DNA of 48,423 nt from Candidatus Zixiibacteriota bacterium (GTDB lineage Bacteria > Zixibacteria > MSB-5A5 > GN15 > FEB-12). The notes beneath the pieces were generated by a model, which worked only from the letters and a program-made list of their open reading frames with translations, had not been told where the DNA came from and searched no databases. The translations under genes were made by a program, and so were the position numbers. The stretch lies in contig JBFMGC010000018.1 in assembly GCA_040752815.1 (NCBI GenBank), positions 1 through 48,423 on the forward strand. The letters run 5' to 3'. Positions 1 to 7,569 of the stretch are shown one piece after another. Each line of letters begins with the position of its first letter. Position 1 is the first letter of the stretch.

Positions 1-54
1 GTGTCGTTCCTGCGGCCGCAGTCGACGCAACCTGATCTCTACCGGACGGGCCAT
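1..54 (-). CDS. N-terminus of an unidentified leftward gene, cut by the window edge
   Basis: An ATG at 54-52 opens a reading frame of 18 codons (MARPVEIRLRRLRPQERH) that runs off the left edge without a stop. It is preceded by a perfect AAGGAGG with 7 bases to the ATG, which is why I believe it is a real start. The peptide is very arginine-rich, and 18 residues are too few to name a family. The same upstream stretch holds a palindromic operator and a hairpin that includes the Shine-Dalgarno, so the gene is probably tightly regulated. It could be a DNA-binding protein or a transporter N-terminus; I cannot tell. Confidence 0.55.
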   Translation of the reverse strand, partial: MARPVEIRLRRLRPQERH

Positions 55-58
55 ACCA

Positions 59-75
59 GTTCCTCCTTGAGGAAC
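59..75 (-). promoter_or_regulatory. Hairpin that masks a Shine-Dalgarno sequence
   Basis: On the minus strand the leader reads GTTCCTC-AAG-GAGGAAC: a perfect 7-bp stem with a 3-base loop, extendable by one G-U pair. The Shine-Dalgarno AAGGAGG of the leftward gene starting at 54 lies in the loop and the 3' arm, so the folded RNA would hide it from the ribosome. This is the usual architecture of an RNA thermometer or a translational switch. The stem is seen directly; the function is inference. Confidence 0.5.
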
Positions 76-118
76 CAATATGCACTTGTTGAATATTCTT
101 AGCAACTAATAGTTGCTA
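72..118 (-). promoter_or_regulatory. Promoter with a 19-base palindromic operator over the -35
   Basis: A perfect inverted repeat, TAGCAACTA-T-TAGTTGCTA on the minus strand, occupies 100-118: 9-base arms around one central base. Its last six bases (TTGCTA) could act as a -35, with CATATT 17 bases further on as the -10 (about 77-82). Protein binding there would block RNA polymerase at the gene starting at 54. The arm length and single central base resemble sites of MarR-type dimers, but the regulator is unknown. Confidence 0.5.
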
Positions 119-249
119 TGGCACTAGATCAAACTTGTGTCAGGTGTTGATCCCGGTCGAATCCCGTTTCACGGGACAGGGTCGGGCGGTGACCTGACGC
201 CGTTGGTCCGAAGCAGAATAGTGGCGTCTTTTGGGAGTACTCCCTCCCC

Positions 250-1638
250 TTACTTCGCTGATACCTTCCTCGCCAAAGCGCCCGTCCACGACGCGACAAG
301 CCAGATCACCCCGGCAACAATTACCGCGGCAAGCAAGACTGTCCAAATCAGATAAGCCGCGAATGCCAGAAGTGTCAGCTGCCACGACACCATCGGTTTA
401 GGCGGCTGTTCCTTGCGGAACACACTCGGATATATCGGGTCGAGCGCGAACCACAGGCTCTTGACATCGCGCCAGTACGCGAGGTGCGCCAGCACTGGAA
501 GATGGGCGAGCCTGATATGGAAATTGGCCGGCTCAACGACCCGGCATATGCGACGCGCATCGAGCGAACCCGAGACCGGGTCGAGCACATGGTAGCAGTT
601 GACCCACCACGGCGCTGCGTGCGTGGTCGCATGAGCGTATGCCGCGGCGGTCCACGGTGTCAACCGATGAGGATAGAGCGTGGCAACTTTATCAAGTGGA
701 CTGCCGAGGGTCACGAATCGCACGAGACCATTGCGAAATAGAGCGACACCTTTTTTTCGAGTATCGTTGTCCGGTCCCGCCGGGAGCCGGTCAATTTCCT
801 CCGCGCGCCTGAAAAGATCAGCAAGCACGTTGTAGCTTATCACCGTGCCCAAGCTGTGCGCGACCCAGACGACCTTCTCGAATGCGTACCTCTCCCCGGC
901 GACATCGAGTTTCTCGTGGTCCTGCAGCGGCTCGAAATCGGGACTGAGCCCGAGAAGCTGCATGAAGCGGGTTCGCACCACTTGATCGATGCGCTGAACT
1001 ATCGCCCCCTCGGTTACCCCTTTCGGGCGCATGTAAAGGCGGACATCGGTCAGATAACCGGACACGACTCGCGGATGCCGCAGCCATGCGAAAAACCAAC
1101 TGAACAGCAGCGGCAGTTGCATCAACACATAGACCAACCCGGCCCACGGCTTGACTCGAAGAGTGAGCGCCGCCCAAAGAAGGCGGAGTTGCTGACCGAT
1201 AAGCCACCCGACTGTCCCAAGCGCCGAAAAAAGCCGCTGCTTCCAGAGGGTCTCAAAGAAGAGCTTCGTGGGCTCGTTGTACGGGCGCAGTTCCTTCTCG
1301 AAAGTAGTTCTGACGTCGTCGTAATTGGCCCAGTAGCCGTCGCGGATGTACGGCGGCGGCAGCGACGGACCGTCAAAGCGGGCGTTGCGATCAAGACGCT
1401 CCAGCAGATCGTCAGTGCCCGATCTCAGCGCCGCGGCAGTTTCCGCGACCGTCTGTGTGCCGATACCGTGCACCACAAATACAGCCGTTCTCCACACGGA
1501 GGCCCCAACCGAATCGTCGTCGGGACCGGTCGGCCTGGGAACCACGCCGATATGCCAGGGGAAGGCGCTAAGATCGTCCGACGGACGACGCAATCTCCTG
1601 ACACTTCGGAATCGGAATCGCCGCCACTTCTCAGACAT
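250..1638 (-). CDS. Membrane-associated alpha/beta-hydrolase (lipase-like) of unknown substrate
   Basis: 462 residues. It has the landmarks of an alpha/beta-hydrolase: an oxyanion-type HGIG at residues 57-60 after a hydrophobic beta strand (TAVFVV), and a nucleophile elbow AHSLGT with the putative catalytic serine near residue 265. A D-containing loop (LDPVSGSLD) and a C-terminal histidine region (NFHIRLAHLPVLAH) could complete the triad. Two hydrophobic stretches, near residues 150-190 between oxyanion loop and elbow and near 425-455 at the C-terminus, look like membrane segments, so the enzyme probably sits at the inner membrane. There is no signal peptide; the N-terminus is arginine-rich. 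The start is supported by GGGAGGA before the ATG. It stands alone, with non-coding DNA on both sides. Substrate (lipid, ester or peptide) is unknown; the hydrolase fold is a motif-based call. Confidence 0.7.
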   Translation of the reverse strand: MSEKWRRFRFRSVRRLRRPSDDLSAFPWHIGVVPRPTGPDDDSVGASVWRTAVFVVHGIGTQTVAETAAALRSGTDDLLERLDRNARFDGPSLPPPYIRDGYWANYDDVRTTFEKELRPYNEPTKLFFETLWKQRLFSALGTVGWLIGQQLRLLWAALTLRVKPWAGLVYVLMQLPLLFSWFFAWLRHPRVVSGYLTDVRLYMRPKGVTEGAIVQRIDQVVRTRFMQLLGLSPDFEPLQDHEKLDVAGERYAFEKVVWVAHSLGTVISYNVLADLFRRAEEIDRLPAGPDNDTRKKGVALFRNGLVRFVTLGSPLDKVATLYPHRLTPWTAAAYAHATTHAAPWWVNCYHVLDPVSGSLDARRICRVVEPANFHIRLAHLPVLAHLAYWRDVKSLWFALDPIYPSVFRKEQPPKPMVSWQLTLLAFAAYLIWTVLLAAVIVAGVIWLVASWTGALARKVSAK

Positions 1639-2024
1639 GTTATCCTCCCATTTCCGGTGCGGCTTGGGTAGTTTGTCGCACTACCTGTCGCATCCCGGGA
1701 TGAATTAACGCCTTGAAACTCGCAACAGAAAACTGGCTTACTCAAGTGTGATTGTCAAGACAAAACGCGCAAGAACTGACGCTCCCGCACGGCGTCAGCT
1801 CACTATCCGACCCGGCCCGTTACTGCTGATTCCATGCTTATCGCTACAGCCTATCCGTGTCATCGCGAGGCTCGTCCCGCCCGACTCATACGGGGCGGGA
1901 GGAGCCGTGGCGACCTCAACCTGCACCTACATAACATGTTGAGATTGCCGCGCTACGATGCGACCGCCAGGACGCGGCGCATGTCCGCTCGCAGTGACAA
2001 TTCCGAGTGCTTTCTGCTACCCCC
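1639..2024. repeat. Intergenic region with a REP-like palindromic repeat
   Basis: Between two leftward genes. At 1776-1798 is a simple hairpin (CTGACGC ... GCGTCAG). From 1858 to 1999 lies a long imperfect palindrome that begins TGTCATCGCGAG and ends CTCGCAGTGACA, with inner arms CCCGCCC/GGGCGGG (1876-1899) and CTCAAC/GTTGAG (1915-1943). This is the look of the widespread intergenic repeat (GTCATTGCGAG ... CTCGCAATGACA) seen in many environmental genomes. A TTGACA occurs on the minus strand at 1759-1754, without a good -10. I see no gene here. Confidence 0.6.
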
Positions 2025-3395
2025 TCACACTACTGTCGCCTGCATGAACTCCGGAGCGGAGAGTTTCTCGCAATTGAAGATCGTGTCTTTGACATTCTGC
2101 CGCCGCTCGGCGCTCAGTAACTTCTCGGCCAGGCCCGCGAACTTGATATCAAGGTCCTCCTCGGTCATAGGCTCGCGGGGATCACCTTTCGGATATTCGA
2201 GATAAGCGGAGTACTCGCGACCGTCTTCGGTGCGCACGACCACTTTCGACGGCTGTTTGGCGGGGAACATCTTCTCGAATTCCATAGATGCCTCGCCCTT
2301 GATCTTGTCGATCACCGCCCAAATGCGCGGGTCTTTGAGTTTCTCCTCCGAGAACGACGCCGTGCTGATCTGGCGATCGACAATCGCGGCCGCGAGACAG
2401 TACGGCAACGAATGATCGGCAGTCTCGCGAGATTCGGGGCGATATTTGTGCGGATCAAACAGGATATCACAAGCGCGGGCGATAGTGGTCACTGTCGCTG
2501 TTTCAATCTGCTCCGGCTTGATATCGTTCTCGCGGATCACTTTCAACATGCAGGTCAGGTGCGTGTGGGTGAGCGCCTCGGTCGGAAAGCCCTTCATCGA
2601 GCATTCGAGGATTTTGAATTTCGTGCCCAGCCCGCCCAGCAGATTATCCTTTTCCCATTTCGGACCGAATACATCCATCAGCCCCTCTTTCCCCTCGAAC
2701 ACCGCCTCGGTGCCGGTATATCCGCGCCGCGCCATCAGCGCGGCCACCACGCCCGCCTGGACCGCCATCGGATCGACCGTATTCTTCATCATGGTGAGTT
2801 TCCCGGCTGTCGGACAGCCGATCGTGTGATTATGGCAGCCGCTGATACCGATCGCGTGGACCATCTGATCGACAGTCAAGCCAAGCATCTTCCCCGCGAC
2901 AATCGGCGAGACGAACTGTGTCAGTGTGGCATGGTGCCACTTGCGCTCGCGCACGCCGGGAACGGCAAACTCGCACAGCCGCATTTCAAACTCATAGGCG
3001 AGGACGATTCCAACGATGACTTCTTTCATCGAGGCGCCCACCATTTCGCCCACCGAGAGCGCCGCCGGTATTATATCCGACGGGTGCGACGGGTCTTCTT
3101 TCCAGTAGATGTCGTTGTAATCAAGTGCGCGGATCATCAGCGAGTTGACCAGTGCGGCGTTGGCTGCGGGCAGCTTGTCGCCGAAACCGAACAGGGTCGC
3201 CTGAGGCTTCCCGCCCATATCTGTGTAAATCCCGCGGAGGATGCCCACGTCCTTGGTGTGATACCCACCATAGGCACATCCAAGCGAATCATAGAGATAC
3301 CGCTTGACCTCATGAATCGCTTCAGGTGTCAGGTCATTGTAGCCGAGCCCGACCGCGAACTCAGCGATCTGGCGGGAGATTGACTTGTCTGGCAT
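2025..3395 (-). CDS. MmgE/PrpD family protein (2-methylcitrate dehydratase-like)
   Basis: 456 residues, the usual length of the MmgE/PrpD family (2-methylcitrate dehydratase PrpD, cis-aconitate decarboxylase and relatives). The N-terminal helical domain begins around residue 5 with the typical LYDSLGCAYGG segment and continues through LNSLMIRALDYNDIYWKEDPSHPSDIIPAALSVGE, in which DYND and the HPSD histidine/aspartate match the conserved active-site region. The family dehydrates or decarboxylates tricarboxylates and needs no cofactor. It is the last gene of a leftward group with a homoaconitase-like enzyme. A PrpD plus an aconitase gives net isomerisation of a methylcitrate-type acid, as in the methylcitrate cycle, but no prpB or prpC lies here, so the substrate is open. 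The Shine-Dalgarno is weak. Confidence 0.85.
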   Translation of the reverse strand: MPDKSISRQIAEFAVGLGYNDLTPEAIHEVKRYLYDSLGCAYGGYHTKDVGILRGIYTDMGGKPQATLFGFGDKLPAANAALVNSLMIRALDYNDIYWKEDPSHPSDIIPAALSVGEMVGASMKEVIVGIVLAYEFEMRLCEFAVPGVRERKWHHATLTQFVSPIVAGKMLGLTVDQMVHAIGISGCHNHTIGCPTAGKLTMMKNTVDPMAVQAGVVAALMARRGYTGTEAVFEGKEGLMDVFGPKWEKDNLLGGLGTKFKILECSMKGFPTEALTHTHLTCMLKVIRENDIKPEQIETATVTTIARACDILFDPHKYRPESRETADHSLPYCLAAAIVDRQISTASFSEEKLKDPRIWAVIDKIKGEASMEFEKMFPAKQPSKVVVRTEDGREYSAYLEYPKGDPREPMTEEDLDIKFAGLAEKLLSAERRQNVKDTIFNCEKLSAPEFMQATVV

Positions 3396-3421
3396 GTGTT
3401 GCTTTCAGAAGTTGTTTCCTT

Positions 3422-3509
3422 GTAGGGCAGAACCCAGGCGCCGCGCGCGGAAGCGAGCGGCTGTTGTGGTTCTGCCATCTCAAAGACATGCTGAGCCTGT
3501 CGAAGCATG
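3422..3509. repeat. Left copy of a composite intergenic repeat
   Basis: A hairpin starting TAGGGCAGAACCCA at 3422 closes with TGGTTCTGCC at 3467-3476. It is followed by CATGCTGAGCCTGTCGAAGC at 3487-3506, which continues into ATG. The same two blocks occur in the same order and direction at 4022-4117, on the other side of the small gene 3578-3997. Confidence 0.75.
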
Positions 3510-3577
3510 ACCACGGGAATCCGGTTTCTTGTAGGATCGCCATGGGTGCCACGTTCGTTTCAATCTAATGATGCTCT

Positions 3578-3997
3578 CTATCTGGGCGAGTGCCTTAAAG
3601 CCTCTTCTACCTTGTGCCATGCCTCACGATGACCCAGTTTCATTGCCGTGGCATGGCAAATGACTCCTCGCGTGGGGTACTGCTTCGTGCTTTCCCTTGC
3701 TTCGTGCTCGGTCATGATGGAGTACGACGGCGGTTCCCCGGGTTCGTTCAAGCAGACCAGTACGTAGACCACATTCTTCTCTATCTTGTCCTTCATGATT
3801 GGCCAACCGGTCTTGCGCTGCACACTCTTCACCTGAACCAGGGCAGCTCCTCCCCGTTTCTCTGCCAGAATGTCAATCGCTTTGGCATTCCCCATTGTCA
3901 GCGCCACGTTGTAACCCCTCTTGCAGAGTTCCGCAGCAACAAAAAACTCTCCCGCGAGGTGCACGCAGTTCCTGTCGATCTTCTTGTGACTCGCCAT
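3578..3997 (-). CDS. Small PD-(D/E)XK nuclease-like protein
   Basis: 139 residues, function not recognised beyond fold. The N-terminal half has the spacing of a restriction-endonuclease-like core: Glu17 (AGEFFVAAEL), then Asp42 at the end of a short strand (AKAIDIL), then Gln55-Val-Lys57 in the strand ALVQVKSVQ. E...D...QxK is the metal-binding and catalytic signature of PD-(D/E)XK proteins, with Q in place of the usual E/D as in many Holliday-junction resolvase-like members. The family includes nucleases, but many small members are uncharacterised. The gene is flanked by two copies of a composite repeat and interrupts an otherwise metabolic group, so it may have been inserted. It begins 219 bases after the homoaconitase-like gene ends. 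A weak GAGG precedes the ATG. Confidence 0.6.
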   Translation of the reverse strand: MASHKKIDRNCVHLAGEFFVAAELCKRGYNVALTMGNAKAIDILAEKRGGAALVQVKSVQRKTGWPIMKDKIEKNVVYVLVCLNEPGEPPSYSIMTEHEARESTKQYPTRGVICHATAMKLGHREAWHKVEEALRHSPR

Positions 3998-4021
3998 GTA
4001 CTTCTTACCTCACAAATAGCG

Positions 4022-4160
4022 TAGGGCAGAACCCTTGGCGGTTCTGCCGTTTCCATGCGCATTGCCGGGACCGTCGGGCCTCTGCCCTGCTATGTCATGC
4101 TGAGCCTGTCGAAGCATAACTCGCACCCTTGATGTCACCCTTCGACAAGCTCAAGGTGAC
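4022..4160. repeat. Right copy of the composite intergenic repeat, with an extra arm
   Basis: TAGGGCAGAACCC and GGTTCTGCCG form a hairpin at 4022-4049. At 4096-4117 the CATGCTGAGCCTGTCGAAGC block returns (22 bases shared with 3487-3508). At 4133-4160 follows TGTCACCCTTCGACAAGCTC with AAGGTGAC after it, roughly the reverse complement of the same repeat family. Similar sequences are common between genes in environmental bacterial genomes. Confidence 0.7.
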
Positions 4161-4213
4161 GTTTCGCACATTGTCGAGACTACGCCACAGCGGCCAGGCG
4201 AAACGGATCCGCC

Positions 4214-6181
4214 TTACAGTTTCTTCTTTACCCAATTTTCCAGCCCGCCCTCAATCACCAACTCCTGTGCGGCGACACCCACCGGATCAATCGCGTACGT
4301 CTTGCCGCCCGCTTCGAGAGTCGCCGTATCGAAACGGATCTTTGCCGTTATACCTGTCCGCACAGTAAGAGCGTCCGTACCGAACCGCTGCTTCAGGTCA
4401 CGGCACAGACCAGGTGTTTCGAGCGCGAGAAAACCGTTGTTGAGTGCGTTGCGTTGGTACGTCTGATTCAGCGAGCCGGCCAGCACCAGCCTGATGCCGC
4501 GATATTTCAACGCCGTAGCCGCCTGCTCGCGCGAGCTGCCGGTGCCAAAATTAAACCCGCCGACCAGGATATCACCTTTGTTGACAATCGTACCGAACTC
4601 CGGATCGTAGTTCTCCATGACTACCTGCGCCTGCTGCTGCGGGGTGAAGTCATCGATATAGGTGTACTTGCCGGGATAGATACCATCGGTATTGAGATTA
4701 TCTTGATGGCAAAAGATCAATTCGCCCGCGATTTCATTTGGGAAGTCTTTCAGTACGGATACGGTAGGTCGTGTGGAGGGCCGCGATGCAACGGTTGTCG
4801 ACGCCTTCACCTCGGGTACGTCGCCGACGTCCGGGCCGTCGATATACCCGGCCACCGCCGACGCGGCCACTACCTCGGGCGAACCAAGATAAGCCTGTGC
4901 GTCGCGCGAACCCATCCGGCCTTTGAAATTGCGATTGGTCGCCGAGATCCCCACTTCGCCGTCCTGCAGAAGGCCGACTCCCAAACCGATACACGGCCCG
5001 CAGCCGGGCGGAAGCTCTCTCGCGCCGGCATCGGTCAGCGACTGCCAGTCGCCACGGCGGGTTGATTCGGCCTGCACCTCACTCGACGCCGCCGAGATGT
5101 AGAATTCAACACCGTCAGCGACTCGCTTCCCCTTGATCACTTTCGCGGCAGCGGCGATGTCTTCGACACGGCTGTTCACGCAGGAGACGAGGTACGCCTT
5201 CTGGATTTTGACATGGCGCTTGCGAATCTCCGGAATCGACGTGTACGTCTTGACGTTATGCGGGCCGGATACGTGCGGCGACACCGTGGACAGGTCGAGC
5301 TTTAGCTGTTTAGCGTAGAAGGCGTCCGGATCGGCATAAAGTATATTCTTAGATAATCCATCTATCCTCTTGTCGTTCAATCTGGTGCTTGATCCGTCTG
5401 TCGCGCCCGCCTCGGACGGCTGCCCGGTCGGCCCGCGCCTTCGCACAAACTCTGATCGCCTCCGCAGCCAATCCAGCGTGACCTTGTCGGTTGGGAACAG
5501 GCCGACCAACGCCCCCCATTCGGTGGTCATATTGGCAATTGCGAGCCGATAGTCAACTGACAAATGCGCGACCCCATCGCCGCAAAACTCGACTGCATGG
5601 TTCAGGACCTCGTCTTTATTGAAAGCGCCGCACAGCGTGATGATGACATCCTTGCCGGTCGAGCCGGCGCGGAGCCGCCCGTTCAGCTCCACCCTGGCCA
5701 CCGGCGGCACCTGCCACCAGGTGCGACCAGTGGCCCAAATCGCGGCGGCATCGGTGCGAACGATTGGAGTGCCGAGACATCCCAATCCACCGTACATGTT
5801 GGAGTGCGAGTCCGAGGCCACCGCCAATGTCTGCGGCCAGGCGTATCCTTCCTCGCACATAATCTGGTGTCCGATACCGCGCCCCGCCGGATAGAAGTCG
5901 ATTCCGTGCTGTTTGGCGAACGCCTCGATCGCGGCATATTTCTTGAGATTCGCCTCGCTCCGGTCCTGCACGTTGTGGTCGAGCGTGAACACCGGCTGAC
6001 GTGGATCGAGGATCTTCGTGGCGCCGATAGATGTGAACTTCGGAATGACCGCGCCGGTGTTGTCATGAGTCATAACATGGGCCGGGCGAATTGACACGAA
6101 GTCTCCCGCATGAACCTCCTGCCCCGGTTCGAGACCAACCGCGAACCGCTGGACAATCTTTTCGATGAGGTTCTGCGCCAT
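4214..6181 (-). CDS. Homoaconitase-like aconitase-family hydratase (single chain)
   Basis: 655 residues. The N-terminal part (MAQNLIEKIVQ, VMTHDNTGAVIPKF, YPAGRGIGHQIMCEEGYAWP, ASDSHSNMYGGLGCLGTP, DAAAIWATG, MTTEWGALVGLFPTD) has the pattern of fungal-type homoaconitases (Lys4) and the aconitase superfamily. Three cysteines for a [4Fe-4S] cluster are seen: one in VSCVNSR and two in GCGPCIGLG. The C-terminal swivel domain carries GTGSSREQA, so the LeuC-like and LeuD-like parts are fused in one chain. The enzyme interconverts a hydroxy-tricarboxylate and its isomer through an unsaturated intermediate in the cytoplasm. It begins one base after the HD-protein gene ends, so the two are co-transcribed. 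Substrate could be homocitrate (lysine by the aminoadipate route), methylcitrate or citrate; the PrpD neighbour favours a methylcitrate-type acid, but that is inference. Confidence 0.85.
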   Translation of the reverse strand: MAQNLIEKIVQRFAVGLEPGQEVHAGDFVSIRPAHVMTHDNTGAVIPKFTSIGATKILDPRQPVFTLDHNVQDRSEANLKKYAAIEAFAKQHGIDFYPAGRGIGHQIMCEEGYAWPQTLAVASDSHSNMYGGLGCLGTPIVRTDAAAIWATGRTWWQVPPVARVELNGRLRAGSTGKDVIITLCGAFNKDEVLNHAVEFCGDGVAHLSVDYRLAIANMTTEWGALVGLFPTDKVTLDWLRRRSEFVRRRGPTGQPSEAGATDGSSTRLNDKRIDGLSKNILYADPDAFYAKQLKLDLSTVSPHVSGPHNVKTYTSIPEIRKRHVKIQKAYLVSCVNSRVEDIAAAAKVIKGKRVADGVEFYISAASSEVQAESTRRGDWQSLTDAGARELPPGCGPCIGLGVGLLQDGEVGISATNRNFKGRMGSRDAQAYLGSPEVVAASAVAGYIDGPDVGDVPEVKASTTVASRPSTRPTVSVLKDFPNEIAGELIFCHQDNLNTDGIYPGKYTYIDDFTPQQQAQVVMENYDPEFGTIVNKGDILVGGFNFGTGSSREQAATALKYRGIRLVLAGSLNQTYQRNALNNGFLALETPGLCRDLKQRFGTDALTVRTGITAKIRFDTATLEAGGKTYAIDPVGVAAQELVIEGGLENWVKKKL

Positions 6182-6182
6182 G

Positions 6183-6716
6183 CTATTTCACCAGCTCGAA
6201 ATCAATAAAATCAGCGTGATGGAAGATAATGCTCTCCGGGCTGCGTTTCTCGCCTGTTCCCTCTTTGGAGTGCGTGGCGATAATATGCATCACCTCGGAT
6301 GGTAGTCCGTGTTTGAAAGCGAGCCCAACTCCCGAGAACGGATGCCGGATATGCATACCATAGTTGGATTTCACCGGCTTGCCGTCGACAATTTCGAACT
6401 CGAGCAGCTTACCGACATCGGCCAGTAGCGCCCCGGCAACGAGATGATCACGATTGACCGGCGTGCGTTTGGCGTCGTGGAAGTCACTCAAAACCTTGTC
6501 GCAGGCGATACACATCGCGCACACCGCCCGCACATGACTGATAAACGTGATCTGCACGTTTTCGGCCAGCAGTGTAAATGGCATGTTCCGCAGCAGTTCT
6601 TCGGTCCAGCCACGGAATTGGATCGCCTCGCTCCAGCACGCGATGACCTGCTCACGTAATTTGTGGTCGGTTATCTCGTTTATCTCCGGCAGCAGCCGCA
6701 ACACCGTCTCTTTCAT
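6183..6716 (-). CDS. HD-fold protein with a changed HD motif
   Basis: 177 residues from the ATG at 6716, which has GAGGAAC before it; an in-frame start at 6776 would lie upstream of the promoter and is rejected. The order of landmarks fits an HD-domain phosphohydrolase: ISHVRAVCAM, then ALLADVGKLLEFE where HDxGK is expected, then HIRHPFSGVGLAF, IIATHSKEG and a terminal HHADFIDFE. Only the histidine of the central HD pair is missing (Ala instead), while the Asp, the following GK and the later histidines remain. The metal site may therefore be altered, or the protein may bind rather than cleave. It is the first gene of a leftward operon with the homoaconitase-like gene one base downstream. Role unknown; a helper or regulator of that enzyme is possible. 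Confidence 0.75.
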   Translation of the reverse strand: MKETVLRLLPEINEITDHKLREQVIACWSEAIQFRGWTEELLRNMPFTLLAENVQITFISHVRAVCAMCIACDKVLSDFHDAKRTPVNRDHLVAGALLADVGKLLEFEIVDGKPVKSNYGMHIRHPFSGVGLAFKHGLPSEVMHIIATHSKEGTGEKRSPESIIFHHADFIDFELVK

Positions 6717-6754
6717 CTGTTCCTCGCCGTCATTGCTTAGTACTTCTCCCGGCC

Positions 6755-6783
6755 ATGATACGCGGCGGCCGAGCACCGGTCAA
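6755..6783 (-). promoter_or_regulatory. Sigma70-like promoter for the HD protein / homoaconitase operon
   Basis: On the minus strand TTGACC (6783-6778), a 17-base spacer, then TATCAT (6760-6755). Five of six bases match at both hexamers. Transcription would begin near 6748, about 30 bases before the ATG at 6716. Confidence 0.65.
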
Positions 6784-6880
6784 ACGGATTCGTGCTTTCG
6801 GAATCGCAGTTTTGCTTGAACCTCTCGCGCGATATTACGTAGTTAACAAGAACGGACACTCGAGGACCAGCAAAACCACG

Positions 6881-7569
6881 ATGGAAACCCCGCTCCTTAA
6901 GACCACAAATCTCTGCCGCTACTTCAGGCGGGGTCCGCAAGAGGTACGGGCGATCGACCACGTGAGTCTGTCCGTGGACGAAGGCGAGTTCCTGGCACTG
7001 ATGGGGCATCGGGGTCGGGCAAATCGACTTTACTGGCCATGCTCGCCGGTCTTGACACCCCCACTTCCGGGCATATCGAAATCGGCGGCCGCAGGCTGGG
7101 TGATCTTTCGCGCCGGGAGCTGGCCGCCTATCGCGCCAACCGAGTCGGGATGATCTTCCAGTCATTTAACCTGGTGGCCCACCGTACGGCCCTCCAGAAT
7201 GTGGAACTGGCGCTTTATTTCAATCAGACGGCTCGCGCGGAGCGCGCCCGCCTGGCGCGCCAAACCCTTGAGCGGCTCGACCTGTGTGACCGGCTCGATC
7301 ACAGACCGGCCGGCCTATCCGGCGGCGAACAACAGCGTGTCGCGATCGCCCGGGCACTGGTGAAGAGCCCGGAGATGCTGTTTGCCGACGAGCCGACCGG
7401 CAATCTCGACTACGAGCACAGCCGACAGATCGCGGCGATTCTTGCTGATTTGAATCGGCATGGCATCACAGTGCTCATGGTCACGCACGACACCGAACTT
7501 GCGGCGCAGTATGCCCATCGGACGGTCCGCCTGGTCTATGGACGAATGGCCGGAGAGCCGATAGCATGA
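6881..7569 (+). pseudogene. MacB/LolD-type ABC transporter ATPase, frameshifted in Walker A
   Basis: The reading frame starting METPLLKTTNLCRYFRRG is lost at ALMGHRG and resumes in another frame at LAMLAGLDTPTSGHIEIGG. Reading with one extra C after about 7006 turns ATGGGGCATCGG into a normal Walker A (GPSGSGKST) and gives one chain of 229 residues, the normal length for LolD/MacB ATPases. The rest is intact: Q-loop (FQSFNLV), signature LSGGEQQR, Walker B MLFADEP, D-loop GNLD and H-loop VTHD. It overlaps the permease start by 4 bases (ATGA). The chain would energise a MacB-like transporter at the inner membrane. Because only one base is missing and no other damage is seen, a sequencing or assembly error is as likely as a true mutation. 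Confidence 0.8.

Noticed and set aside
150-185. tRNA-like T-arm sequence (GGTCGAATCCC)
   Set aside because: No matching acceptor, D or anticodon arms around it; only a short CCCG/CGGG hairpin.
856-1671. Long rightward open frame opposite the hydrolase
   Set aside because: Antisense to a motif-bearing gene; no ribosome site or family features.
2412-3383. 323-codon rightward frame antisense to the PrpD gene
   Set aside because: The opposite strand has clear PrpD motifs; the frame is a by-product of GC-rich codon use.
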